Part shown: positions 17,111 through 26,269 of the stretch, piece by piece | Layout: every line of letters starts with the position of its first letter | How positions within the stretch are numbered: the stretch's first letter is position 1 | Source: Dehalococcoidia bacterium | GTDB lineage: Bacteria; Chloroflexota; Dehalococcoidia; GIF9; UBA5629 | NCBI GenBank assembly: GCA_041653995.1 | Contig: JBAZEK010000002.1 | Location: 496,001 to 560,000, forward strand | Direction: 5' to 3' | DNA: 64,000 nt | Notes under the pieces: model-generated | Seen by the model: the letters and a program-made list of their open reading frames with translations, nothing else | What the model was told of the DNA's origin: nothing | The model's database searches: none | Program-made: the position numbers and the translations under genes

Positions 17111-20100
17111 TTAGATGGCAAACTTCCTATAAATCAGTATTACACCCAACACAAAAGCCAATAAAAGACAGGCTATGCTGAAATACAGAATTATCGAATT
17201 ATCCGATACTGTAAAACTGCCAGCAGATATATTATTTACGGTCACATTATAGATTCCTGGCTGGCTTTTCTGAATAGTAAAGGCAACTGGTACGGTATTA
17301 CCACTGGCAACGGTAAGGCTCTGCCTGCTCTCTTCCTCCCCATTTACCACAAGTTTAATGACAACATTCCTGCTAACGCCGCCCTTGTTCACAACATATG
17401 CAGTTACGTATACAGGGTTTTCGGGAGTAACTTCAGATGCTGATATCGCTGCCTGTGATACATAGACATTGGGCAATTGCATTGCAGGTGAGAGCGGTAT
17501 AGCAGTTGGCATTGATCCGCCGTGTGGTGTAGTTGATATCATTGTTGGAGTATCGATTTGCTGTGCTGGTGCAGGAGAAGTCTGTTGAACTGGAAATCCT
17601 ATTCCACCAGGGTCACGAATTCTGCCATTAACCAATCCATCCGCATCTTCAAATCCACCGTCAGTTAACGTCAAGGTAATTACATTATCACCATCATTAT
17701 CCCCTACAAGAGAAGTGACATTGACCCACCCGTTATTATATTTCCAGTACTGGCAATTGGTTGGAATATTGTCAGGGAATGTGATTGTTATTGTTACTGA
17801 GCCACCAGGGTCTACACCAAGCACATTGAAATCAAAGAAACCATACGTAAAATTCAAAGGGGGTTTGCCGTTAACAGGTAGGGTAATTTCTGCAATTTGA
17901 GTCAAACCGATAATGAGTGCTCCTTCAACAACATCAAAGGTAACCATTCCCTTTCCAGTGCTTGAAGGCACAGGAATAGGTGGCTGCTTAGTAGCCAATC
18001 CAACGAGGGTAACCATTGCAGGATTATCAGTGGGGGAGCTCGATGGTATAGACAAGATAGCCGTTTTTTCTCCCATTTTATCTGGGCTAAACACAACGCC
18101 TAGACTTTTTGATTCCCCAGGGGCAATTGTTTGGTTTGAGGCATTATCACTGACAATACTAAATTGATTGGCATTTATTCCCGATAGCGTGATAGTTCTC
18201 ACTATTAGGTCAGCCTTACCAGTATTGGAAACTGTAGTAGCCTGCTGACTGCTTACGGTGCCTACCTGTACTGGGTTATAGATTATCAAGGATGGACTCA
18301 CAACAATATTTGAACAACCGCTCCCATAATGAAGAATAGTGCCATTCTGCCCCACTGCGAAAACATCGTTATCACAACTTCCCCAAACGCCATTAAGATG
18401 ATTTGCAGTGCCACTAGCCATTGGACTCCAAGTATTGCCATTTTTATGAATAATAGTGCCAGTATGCCCCACAGTAAAGATATCGTTACTGGAACTACCC
18501 CAAATATCGTTAAGAGTAGTTGTTGCACCGCAGTCCATTAAGTTCCAGTTGGTGCCATCAAAATGGACTAACGTTCCACCACTTGAGCCAACTGCATAAA
18601 TATCGTTACTTGAACTGCCCCAAATAGCGTTAAGAGCAGCTGTTGCTGTACCACTGGGCATTTGGCTCCAAGATGTACCATTATAGTGCAGGATAATACT
18701 GCTTGGCCCCACTGCAAAAACATTATTGGGAGAGTCACCCCATATGCCATGAAGGCCTGCCGTAGTTCCGCTGTTCATAGTGCTCCAAGATATGCCATTG
18801 TAATGTAAGATTGTGCCGCTATTACCCACTACGAAAACATCGCTAGGTGAACTCCCCCAGATGCCGAAGAGATGTTCTGTATTCATTCTGGGTATATAAG
18901 TCCAGACACTACCATCATAATGGAACATGTGTCCGCTATTAGCCACTATATAGACGTCATTTGCAGAACTGCCCCAAATATCATAAAAAGTGAGTGTAAA
19001 TCCGTGGAAAGTGAGACCTGATATTGAACTCCAGTTCTCACCGTTATAGTGAAGAACCGTGCTATTATAACTTCCCACTACATAAATATCGTTTGCTGCA
19101 CTGCCCCATATGCTGTTTAATGGGTCTGAAGTCCCACTTATCATTGTACGCCATATAGAGGCGGTTCCTGTTAAATTCACCTGAATAATAGGCTCATCTG
19201 GATCATTTGATTGTATCGAGAGCATTGCAGACTTAATACCAGTGGAAGTTGGATTAAATTTCAGGGCCACCATTCTTGAGTTACCTGGGATTATTGTCTC
19301 ATTAGAAGCATTATCACTAACTATCGTGAATTGATCAGAGTTTGTCCCTGATAAAGTAATTTCACCAATTAATAAATCTGCTGTACTGTTATCAGTAATT
19401 GTTATTATTTGCGGATCGCTTGATGAACCTACTACTAAGGGATCGAAGTTTATGATAGTTGGACTAACCTGTATTTGGGGTAACCCGAGATAACCAAATA
19501 CCTGTATCCGGCAGTTATTCTCGTCACTCACGTATATATTTCCGGATGGAGAGATTTTTACATCAACAGGATATTCAAACTGACCATCGGCACTACCCTC
19601 AGTTCCCCATTTTGAAAGTAATAGCCCAGAGGTGTTGAATTTTTGGATGCGATGATTAGCATAATCGGCAATATAAATTTTGTCGTCTGCATCTACAGTT
19701 ATCCCACACGGTTCTTTAAACTGACTATCACCATTTCCAAATATTCCCCACTTCCTAAGGAATACCCCTTCACTAGTAAACTTCTGAACACGATGATTAA
19801 TTAACTCATCAACAACGTATACGTTATTTGATGAATCAATTGCTACACCATACGGATGGTTAAAATCACCGTCGCCACTGCCATCAGTTCCCCATTTGGT
19901 GAGGAATTGGCCTGAACTGTTAAACTTCTGGATTCGATGATTTTCAGCATCCGCCACGTAAATAGCCCCTGTTGAGTCAACTGCTATACCTGTAGGGTGA
20001 TTGAATTGGCCATTGGCATCACCCGTACCTCCCCACTGAGATATATATTCACCAGAGTTATTGAACTTCTGCACACGATCGTTACCGCAGTCAACAACAT

Positions 20101-22405
20101 ATATATAGTTATTAGAATCAGTGACAATGCCAACCGGGTGATAAAATTGCCCATCTCCAATTCCGTACGAACCCCATTTTGTCTGAAATTGTCCCGAGCT
20201 ATTGAACTTTTGAATCCGGTTGTTATCAAAATCAGCAACGTAAATATTCCCTGTAGTATCAATGGCAAGGCATTGCTGTTGATTGAACTGGCTATCATTA
20301 TTCCCATAAGAGCCCCATTTAAAAAGGAATGGAGGTGGCAATTCGTATGTTCTAAAGCTCTTTTCTTCACCGTAGCTAGTATCATCTCCAACTGCCCTAG
20401 CTCTGAAATAATATGTCGTATTGGGGGTTAGGTTTGACAGATCTGCAGAGAAAGTACCAGTTGAGGTTTTAGTTTGATTATCTGTTTCTGCCGTGTAAGA
20501 ACCCGGATTTGTTCCCCATTGGAATGTGACGTTGCAGCTTGAAGCTGTGCCAAGCGAACTTAGATTGCCGTTCAAAGTACACGTGGTTGATGTTATATTG
20601 CTTGGATTGTTAGTAGTAACACAAGGCATTAATAAGCTGAGTTTAAGGATTGTACCATACTGACCTACAGCAAAAATTTCTCCTGATGAACTTCCCCAAA
20701 CTCCATGTAAATGTTTATCAGTTAATCTTGTAACAAAATCCCAATTGTTTCCGTTATAGTACAGCACAGTTCCGGTATTCCCTACAGCAAGCATATCAGT
20801 ACTTGAACTACCTATGACACTGTATAAAGCCTCTGAATGGCTTGAAGTAACTTCAATCCAACTACTCCCGTTGTAATTAAGGATGGGGGTGTAAACACCT
20901 ACGGCAATAACATTATTACTAGAACTGCCCCAAACTCCCTGCAATGCCTCGCTAATACCACTAGACATCGTATTCCAGGCACTCCCATTATAATGGAGTA
21001 TGGTGCCTACATTGCCTACAGCAAAAACATCATTACCTGAAGTACCCCATATACCATATAGATGGTTTGTAGTACCACTGGTCATGGGTGTCCAAGTGCT
21101 ACCGTTAAAATGTAGAATAACCCCCCCATCTCCTCCGGCAAATATATCGGTTCCAGAGCTTCCCCATATACTTCTTAAATGGTTTGAAACTCCGCTTGTC
21201 ATTGAATTCCATGTACTTCCATTATAGTGAAGAATAATGCCATCGCTTCCCACAGCGAAAACATCATTACCTGAACTACCCCAAACACCGTTGAGCCAAT
21301 TCAATGTGCCGCTATTCATCAAACTCCAGCTTGTCCCATTATAATGGAGTATAGTGCCCACATTACCAACCGTGAAAACATCGTTTGATGAGCTGCCCCA
21401 GATGCTATTAAGATGATTGTAAGTGAGGCTACTTGTCATTGCACCCCAATTAGTGCCGTTATAGCGGAGTATTGCGTCGTGGTCTCCAACCACAAAAATA
21501 TCATTGGATGAGCTTCCCCACACATGAAACAGATTAAATACGGTGCCACTTGTTTCTTGATGCCAAGAAATGCCGTCATAATGAAGAATGAAACCACTTT
21601 CAGCCACTGCGAAGACATTTGTTCCCGAACTGCCCCATATGCAAGTGATGTTTTGTCCTATGCCACTGGTCATAGAGCTCCAGGTACTTCCATTATAATG
21701 GAGGATGACACCATTCCATCCTACGGCAAATACATCACTACTGGAATTGCCCCAAACACTCAAGAGAGATACTGCAAATCCGCTGCCAATAGGACTCCAG
21801 CTTGTACCATCATAATGAAGGATAGTGTCATTATTGCCTACGGCAAAGACATCGTTACTAGAGCTTCCCCAAACACTCAATAGGTGTTGTGCAGTACCAC
21901 TGGTCATGGAACTCCAGGTACTGCCATCAAAGTGTAAGATGACGCCATTGTTACCCACGGCAAAAACATCGGTACCTGAACTACCCCAAATACCATAGAG
22001 CCACTGAGATGTGCCACTGGTCATGGAACTCCAACTGATGCCATTCCAATGAAGTACCGTCCCCCAATTGCCCACTACGAATATATTGTTCTCTGAATTT
22101 CCCCATACTTCATTTAGATGATTTTGAGTTTCACTGGTTATAGAACTCCAATGACTTCCATCGTAATGGAGGATAGTGCCACTTTGACCGACAGCATATA
22201 TGTTGCTTCCTGAGCTACCCCAGACGCCATTGAGTGAATTTCCTTGAGGTAAAGGATTTTGCCAAACCCACGTACCTGAAGCAGCATTAACAGGTTGTTG
22301 GAAAAACAGTGGAGACAAAAATGAGGGAATAACAATCAGTACTAAACAAAACCAAATTGTAAGGTATCTATAGTTACACAACATCCCTAATTTGAATCTA
22401 AACAC
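17111..22405 (-). CDS. Giant cell-surface beta-propeller repeat protein
   Basis: 1764 residues. A signal peptide (about 1-41) is followed by 14 tandem ~40-residue repeats of the form LxGVWGSSxNDVFAVGxxGTILHYNG (about 50-610). Next come a fibronectin-III-like domain (620-700), six NHL repeats (GNIYVAD..NRIQKF, about 705-1000), and a choice-of-anchor-D Ig-like domain. Seven more WGSS repeats (about 1115-1395) precede a second anchor-D domain, an anchor-U-like region, a CARDB-like domain and one C-terminal membrane helix ending in YRKFAI. The outer part should be displayed on the cell surface and may bind carbohydrate or protein. The start is GTG behind AGGTGG. It is AT-richer than its surroundings. 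Confidence 0.85.
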   Translation of the reverse strand: MFRFKLGMLCNYRYLTIWFCLVLIVIPSFLSPLFFQQPVNAASGTWVWQNPLPQGNSLNGVWGSSGSNIYAVGQSGTILHYDGSHWSSITSETQNHLNEVWGNSENNIFVVGNWGTVLHWNGISWSSMTSGTSQWLYGIWGSSGTDVFAVGNNGVILHFDGSTWSSMTSGTAQHLLSVWGSSSNDVFAVGNNDTILHYDGTSWSPIGSGFAVSLLSVWGNSSSDVFAVGWNGVILHYNGSTWSSMTSGIGQNITCIWGSSGTNVFAVAESGFILHYDGISWHQETSGTVFNLFHVWGSSSNDIFVVGDHDAILRYNGTNWGAMTSSLTYNHLNSIWGSSSNDVFTVGNVGTILHYNGTSWSLMNSGTLNWLNGVWGSSGNDVFAVGSDGIILHYNGSTWNSMTSGVSNHLRSIWGSSGTDIFAGGDGGVILHFNGSTWTPMTSGTTNHLYGIWGTSGNDVFAVGNVGTILHYNGSAWNTMSSGISEALQGVWGSSSNNVIAVGVYTPILNYNGSSWIEVTSSHSEALYSVIGSSSTDMLAVGNTGTVLYYNGNNWDFVTRLTDKHLHGVWGSSSGEIFAVGQYGTILKLSLLMPCVTTNNPSNITSTTCTLNGNLSSLGTASSCNVTFQWGTNPGSYTAETDNQTKTSTGTFSADLSNLTPNTTYYFRARAVGDDTSYGEEKSFRTYELPPPFLFKWGSYGNNDSQFNQQQCLAIDTTGNIYVADFDNNRIQKFNSSGQFQTKWGSYGIGDGQFYHPVGIVTDSNNYIYVVDCGNDRVQKFNNSGEYISQWGGTGDANGQFNHPTGIAVDSTGAIYVADAENHRIQKFNSSGQFLTKWGTDGSGDGDFNHPYGVAIDSSNNVYVVDELINHRVQKFTSEGVFLRKWGIFGNGDSQFKEPCGITVDADDKIYIADYANHRIQKFNTSGLLLSKWGTEGSADGQFEYPVDVKISPSGNIYVSDENNCRIQVFGYLGLPQIQVSPTIINFDPLVVGSSSDPQIITITDNSTADLLIGEITLSGTNSDQFTIVSDNASNETIIPGNSRMVALKFNPTSTGIKSAMLSIQSNDPDEPIIQVNLTGTASIWRTMISGTSDPLNSIWGSAANDIYVVGSYNSTVLHYNGENWSSISGLTFHGFTLTFYDIWGSSANDVYIVANSGHMFHYDGSVWTYIPRMNTEHLFGIWGSSPSDVFVVGNSGTILHYNGISWSTMNSGTTAGLHGIWGDSPNNVFAVGPSSIILHYNGTSWSQMPSGTATAALNAIWGSSSNDIYAVGSSGGTLVHFDGTNWNLMDCGATTTLNDIWGSSSNDIFTVGHTGTIIHKNGNTWSPMASGTANHLNGVWGSCDNDVFAVGQNGTILHYGSGCSNIVVSPSLIIYNPVQVGTVSSQQATTVSNTGKADLIVRTITLSGINANQFSIVSDNASNQTIAPGESKSLGVVFSPDKMGEKTAILSIPSSSPTDNPAMVTLVGLATKQPPIPVPSSTGKGMVTFDVVEGALIIGLTQIAEITLPVNGKPPLNFTYGFFDFNVLGVDPGGSVTITITFPDNIPTNCQYWKYNNGWVNVTSLVGDNDGDNVITLTLTDGGFEDADGLVNGRIRDPGGIGFPVQQTSPAPAQQIDTPTMISTTPHGGSMPTAIPLSPAMQLPNVYVSQAAISASEVTPENPVYVTAYVVNKGGVSRNVVIKLVVNGEEESRQSLTVASGNTVPVAFTIQKSQPGIYNVTVNNISAGSFTVSDNSIILYFSIACLLLAFVLGVILIYRKFAI
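18305..19150 (-). repeat. Seven ~120-bp WGSS repeats (block B)
   Basis: Seven diverged direct repeats of about 120 bp encode the second set of WGSS...LHYNG units of the giant surface protein. They match the consensus of block A, so both arose from one repeat unit. Confidence 0.75.
19500..20330 (-). repeat. Six NHL-repeat units
   Basis: Six ~141-bp units encode NHL repeats with the IYVADxxNHRIQKFxxSG core, the right number for one six-bladed NHL propeller inside the giant protein. Confidence 0.7.
20640..22260 (-). repeat. Fourteen ~120-bp WGSS repeats (block A)
   Basis: Fourteen in-frame direct repeats of 117-123 bp encode consecutive WGSS...LHYNG...WSSMTSG units. The last unit is truncated into the fibronectin-like linker. 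Fourteen is twice seven, the usual blade number for this kind of propeller. Confidence 0.75.
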
Positions 22406-22432
22406 CCTACCACCTGCAAAAACAACGAGCCC

Positions 22433-22462
22433 AATATATATCGATTATGAATAACTTGTCAA
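22433..22462 (-). promoter_or_regulatory. Promoter of the giant surface-protein gene
   Basis: Minus strand TTGACA (22457-22462), an 18-base spacer and TATATT (22433-22438). The leader would be only ~20 bases, just enough for AGGTGG and the GTG start at 22405. The stretch between this and 22570 holds nothing else I can identify. Confidence 0.65.
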
Positions 22463-22573
22463 ACCATAACACGGAAGGTGTCGTAATTCTCATCATTAAG
22501 GCGAATCGCAAATTGAGGTAGCAAAATAGCTGAAGGAAAGAATATGAAACACGGCTATGTAATTGATAATTCA

Positions 22574-22626
22574 GTTATAGCTTTGCGCCTATGATTTTTA
22601 TTCATGGATGAACATACATACCGATG
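22574..22626. repeat. Conserved ~50-bp repeat, copy 1
   Basis: The core is CCTATGATTTTTATTCATGG followed by ATGAACATACATACCGATG. It is shared with 23963-24013 and 24631-24670, and covers the last codons of the recombinase remnant plus ~25 bases beyond the stop. Confidence 0.7.
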
Positions 22627-22840
22627 TTCGTCCAGTGGTGATAAATTCTAAGGGGACAGCGATCCTAATTTCAGCCATTTTATGCGTAGCTGTCAGTTGA
22701 ACTTCAAGGGCATCCAAAGCCTGTCTTTTCTCCTGGTACGTATAATTATTCAGATTATATCTGAGCCTGCTGCAATATTGCTGTATCCTTTCCCTGGCTA
22801 ATTTCAGATCTATCTTGTGCCCCAGTAGGATAGGGATAAT
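22598..22840 (-). pseudogene. C-terminal fragment of a serine site-specific recombinase (copy 1)
   Basis: The minus strand carries an open frame of 76 codons ending in TAA at 22598. The product contains YCSRLRYNLNNYTYQEKRQA followed by LDALEVQL and IRIAVPLEF. This is the C-terminal zinc-ribbon/coiled-coil tail pattern of large serine recombinases (fC.r.r.nL...tfeeKR..ldaL.v.v). The catalytic domain and the rest of the gene are gone. It lies directly behind the alpha/beta hydrolase gene. A second, frameshifted copy is at 24612-24935. Confidence 0.65.
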
Positions 22841-22857
22841 CCATAGTTATTGAAACT

Positions 22858-23856
22858 TTATGGAAACAGAGATTTAATAAGCAAGAGAATAACGCCAGCA
22901 ATAACTGATGCCAGTATTGTGATTAGTATTTTTACTAGTGGGTTGCTCATGCGCAGCCAGTTCCCTTTCTTCTGCTCTGTTTTAGGCTCGGGTGGATTGC
23001 TTAATGACTCTGTCTTGCCTGCATTATCAGCAGATTTATCTGGGACAGGATCACCCAGAAACTGAAATGTATTTCTCAGACCGGTTTCCACATCACCAAG
23101 GAAGCTGTAATGTTCGTTACCTTCCAACGGGACAAAGCGCGCATTCGGTATCAGAGATGCTAGCTCCAGGCCAGCCTTGAATAAAATAAACTTGTCTCCC
23201 TTGCGGTGCATAACGAGTGTGGGAGTCTTAACGCTCGAGCAAAGGTTGGTTACATCAAGCTCAAACTGCATTTCAATAAGCCGGGCATTGACTTCAGGTG
23301 TAACGCTTTCCCTTTGTAGGTTGACGAATAACTCGAGCTCATTAATGTTGATTTGTGGTGTCATAATGCTGGCAACTGTTCGTGTACCGACCCAATTATG
23401 AGGTTGACGGATCAATGATATTAAGGATGTCTTGATTTCCTCAGACAAAAATTTTCCGTAGTTTGCATAAGTCCCGTAAAGAACAAGGTGGGTAACGCGC
23501 TCGGGGTACTTGGCAGCATACGCAATGGCTATAGGCCCAGCCTGGGAGGCAGCCGACAATATCACCTTATCCAGCTTCAGATGGTTAATGACAGTTTCAA
23601 GATCTGCAAGCTCTGATTCCAGGGTAAAGACGGCCCGGTTTCGATCGGATAACCCGGCTCCTCGCTGGTCATAGATCACCACGGTATGATAAAGTGCAAG
23701 TCTATTCAGATAATGACGGACTTCTGGTACCGACTTATAAGCGTTGAGTACAATGAAATAACTTGGTGGTATTACCAGTGCTGACCCGTGTCCAAGGGTG
23801 GTGTACGCAATGCGGGCGCCATCTGGCGTGGTGCAAAATCCTATTTGTGGCTCCAC
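22858..23856 (-). CDS. Membrane-anchored alpha/beta hydrolase
   Basis: 332 residues. The alpha/beta hydrolase core has YDQRGAGLSDR (the oxyanion strand region), a nucleophile elbow SAASQAG with Ser104, an acid in HRKGDKF and a His in EGNEHYSF. The elbow is not the classical GxSxG, which is seen in some esterases. A C-terminal helix (LVKILITILASVIAGVILLL) should anchor it in the membrane with the catalytic domain in the cytoplasm, since no signal peptide is present. The substrate is unknown. It lies between recombinase scars. Confidence 0.8.
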   Translation of the reverse strand: MEPQIGFCTTPDGARIAYTTLGHGSALVIPPSYFIVLNAYKSVPEVRHYLNRLALYHTVVIYDQRGAGLSDRNRAVFTLESELADLETVINHLKLDKVILSAASQAGPIAIAYAAKYPERVTHLVLYGTYANYGKFLSEEIKTSLISLIRQPHNWVGTRTVASIMTPQININELELFVNLQRESVTPEVNARLIEMQFELDVTNLCSSVKTPTLVMHRKGDKFILFKAGLELASLIPNARFVPLEGNEHYSFLGDVETGLRNTFQFLGDPVPDKSADNAGKTESLSNPPEPKTEQKKGNWLRMSNPLVKILITILASVIAGVILLLIKSLFP

Positions 23857-23962
23857 TGCCTGTGCCTCTTCCCCGATGATTATTCCTGCAAAACTATGTT
23901 ATGTAAATGCAACTCGGTTGTCAATGTATGGTTAGTTGGAATCTATCTTACTGACACCGCTT

Positions 23963-24013
23963 TTATAACTTTAGTCCTATGATTTTTATTATGGATGAAC
24001 ATACATACCGATG
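23963..24013. repeat. Conserved ~50-bp repeat, copy 2 (stand-alone)
   Basis: Contains CCTATGATTTTTATTATGGA and ATGAACATACATACCGATG, as in copies 1 and 3. The similarity extends outward as TTATAACTTTAG versus TTATAGCTTTGC. Here the upstream recombinase coding sequence is absent, so the repeat sits alone between the hydrolase and thioesterase genes. Confidence 0.65.
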
Positions 24014-24074
24014 CCCACTTCATTTGGCAGGGGTGATTAACGATGAAAGTGTTACATGTATTTGGGATAGTTCA

Positions 24075-24560
24075 TTATATCTGAGGGTAATGAGTCATAA
24101 ATTCACGCAACATCGATTCATCCACTTTTCCAATTTTCGCCAGGCTGGAAAGGCTGGGAAACATCCACTTGCTTTGACTCTCTGCCAAGAGCTTACCGTT
24201 TAACGAATGGACAGTAGCGCGCATGACAGCATTTCTGTCATCATGACTGACAATCTGCCCTTCCACAACGATTTCGGTATTAACTTCTGCCGGGCTCAAG
24301 TAGCGAACTGTCATCTCAAGGGTTACTCCAAACCGCCCAAGATGAGAGATAATTGTCCATTCACACACTTCGTCCATAAGAAGGTAAATCATCCCCCCGT
24401 GAACCAGGCCTCCAATTCCACACAGGTAATCAGGAATCACGCACTTGGTAACGCAACCTTGCTGGGAGAACCAGAAGCGAAGTTTCAAGCCATGTTCATT
24501 CGTTGTTGAACAGCCAAAACAGCGTCCCTTCCAATAGTTTATAACTTCCCGCTCAGTCAT
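24075..24560 (-). CDS. PaaI-type hotdog-fold acyl-CoA thioesterase
   Basis: 161 residues. An N-terminal CFGC motif is followed by the hotdog helix GLVHGGMIYLLMDE with the conserved HGG and acidic residue, then a typical VRYLSPAEVN strand. Family members hydrolyse acyl- or aryl-CoA esters in the cytoplasm and often serve to rescue CoA from dead-end adducts. It stands alone on the minus strand inside the island, next to recombinase remnants. The GGAGGCTGATATG start is clear. Confidence 0.82.
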   Translation of the reverse strand: MTEREVINYWKGRCFGCSTTNEHGLKLRFWFSQQGCVTKCVIPDYLCGIGGLVHGGMIYLLMDEVCEWTIISHLGRFGVTLEMTVRYLSPAEVNTEIVVEGQIVSHDDRNAVMRATVHSLNGKLLAESQSKWMFPSLSSLAKIGKVDESMLREFMTHYPQI

Positions 24561-24611
24561 ATCAGCCTCCTACCCCAAGAAGTTGGCTAAATTATGACAT
24601 GCCATAGCGAA

Positions 24612-24935
24612 TCAGTCCAGTATTAATATTAGACCTATATTTTTGTCATGGATGAACATAAATACCGATGTTTGTGCAGTGTTAGTACATTCCAAAGTCA
24701 CCGCACTACAGATTTTCATCGTTTCCAGTATTACCGCTGAGCATCGAGAGCATCTAAAGCCTGTCTCTTTCCCCGGTACGTATTCCCATTTAGATTATCC
24801 CTGACCCTGTTGAATATCCCTGTCTCCTCTATCCGGCTGATTTCAGGTCGATCTTTTGCTATACTGACCTGGGGAGCTTGTTAACATTAGCTTCCAGTTC
24901 CTCTTCTTCCCTTTTAAGTTGCGCGCTGATCAATA
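24612..24935 (-). pseudogene. C-terminal fragment of a serine recombinase (copy 3, frameshifted)
   Basis: On the minus strand, pieces AQLKREEEELEANVNKL, FNRVRDNLNGNTYRGKRQAL and DALDAQ are followed after one frameshift by AVILETMKICSAVTLECTNT and SVFMFIHDKN, ending in TGA at 24612. These align in order with copy 1 at 22598-22840. At least two frame breaks and a stop make it non-functional. It fills most of the ~400 bases between the thioesterase and the fucosidase. Confidence 0.65.
24631..24670. repeat. Conserved ~40-bp repeat, copy 3
   Basis: AGACCTATATTTTTGTCATG followed by GATGAACATAAATACCGATG, the most diverged of the three copies. Confidence 0.65.
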
Positions 24936-24956
24936 GATGTGTGAGGATAGACTAAG

Positions 24957-26225
24957 ATGTATCAGAACTTCAATGACTGGAAAAGCGCACGTTTCGGCAT
25001 ATTTGTACACTGGTCGCATATATCGCAGCAGGGTGTTGAGATATCATGGCCTTTAACTGGCAAAGTGCCGATGTTCCCATTGGCCCAGGACATCCCCGTA
25101 GAGCAATACCACTCCAGCGCAGCCACTTTCAATCCCCAAAAATGGAACGCACGAGCCCTGGCGCGAACCCTGCGGAAAGCCGGGGCGCAATATGCTGTTA
25201 TCACGGCCAAGCACCACGACGGCTATGCCATGTATGACACCAGACTGTCGGATTTCTCCATCATGCATTCGCCTTACGGGAAAGATATCCTGCGCCAGTT
25301 CACCGATGCTGTGAGGGCGGAAGGGATGGGCGTGGGGATTTATTTTACGCTTCCGGACTGGCACCACCCCGACTACCCTGCTTTCACCGATGCCGACAAA
25401 CCTTACCATTATTTCGGCGGCGGCCCGCAGCCGGAGCCGCAGCAATGGCAGCGATTCCTTGATTTACTGTTCGGGCAGGTGAGGGAAGTGCTCAGCAACT
25501 ATGGCAAGGTCGACCTGATCTGGTTCGACGGGTATTGGGAGCACACAGCTGAACAATGGAAATCGGTCGAACTGGGAAATATGATTCGCTCACTGCAACC
25601 CGGCATTGTCATTAATGACCGCCTGCCTGTGAACAACGATTTCGACACACCCGAACAGTTCATACCTCCCAAACCGGCTGACCGGCCGTGGGAAACCTGT
25701 ATGACGATGAACACGAGTTGGGGCTACAACAAGGACGATAAGGAATACAAGTCGGCCATACAGCTAATACACACTCTTTGCGAGGTGGCCGGGCGTGGTG
25801 GACATTTTCTGTTGAACGTAAGCCCGATGGGCGACGGCACGCTGCCGCCTGAGCAGACTGAACGGCTATCCGCTATCGGGAGATGGATGTCCCGTAACGG
25901 CGAAAGCATCAGGTGCACGAGTGCAGGGCTGGAGCCCTACCAGTTTTACGGCCCGACCACCCAGAAAGGAGACACTATTTACTTGCACCTGTTGATGAAA
26001 CCGTATGAGACCGTTACCCTGCGAAACGTGCATGTGAATAAAGTGGAATCGGTGCGCACACTGGGAAAAGGCACGAACCTGAATTACTCGAAACACCTGG
26101 GTGCAAACGACCAGATTATGGAAGGATTAGGATTAACAGATCCGCTGGGCGACCTGATAATCGAGATACCGTATTCATCCTTAGACAATTATGCGACGGT
26201 TATTGCGGTCAGTTTCAAACAATGA
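24957..26225 (+). CDS. Alpha-L-fucosidase, GH29
   Basis: 422 residues. W..ARFGIFVHWS at the start, KHHDGYAMYD near 85-94 and LIWFDGYWEH with Asp191, the expected GH29 nucleophile. It removes terminal L-fucose from glycans with retention of configuration. There is no signal peptide, so it acts in the cytoplasm on imported oligosaccharides, or by an unrecognised export route. GAGGATAG precedes the ATG. A decayed copy of its last ~16 codons lies at ~53.0 kb. A membrane protein gene follows 44 bases downstream. Confidence 0.92.
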   Translation: MYQNFNDWKSARFGIFVHWSHISQQGVEISWPLTGKVPMFPLAQDIPVEQYHSSAATFNPQKWNARALARTLRKAGAQYAVITAKHHDGYAMYDTRLSDFSIMHSPYGKDILRQFTDAVRAEGMGVGIYFTLPDWHHPDYPAFTDADKPYHYFGGGPQPEPQQWQRFLDLLFGQVREVLSNYGKVDLIWFDGYWEHTAEQWKSVELGNMIRSLQPGIVINDRLPVNNDFDTPEQFIPPKPADRPWETCMTMNTSWGYNKDDKEYKSAIQLIHTLCEVAGRGGHFLLNVSPMGDGTLPPEQTERLSAIGRWMSRNGESIRCTSAGLEPYQFYGPTTQKGDTIYLHLLMKPYETVTLRNVHVNKVESVRTLGKGTNLNYSKHLGANDQIMEGLGLTDPLGDLIIEIPYSSLDNYATVIAVSFKQ

Positions 26226-26269
26226 TTAAAATATTAACCTTTGTGAAATATATGATTTAGGAAGGCAAC

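Noticed and set aside
18305..22260. CRISPR array from the regular ~120-bp repeats
   Set aside because: The repeats are in-frame, diverged and translate into WGSS units of one protein, with no unique spacers.
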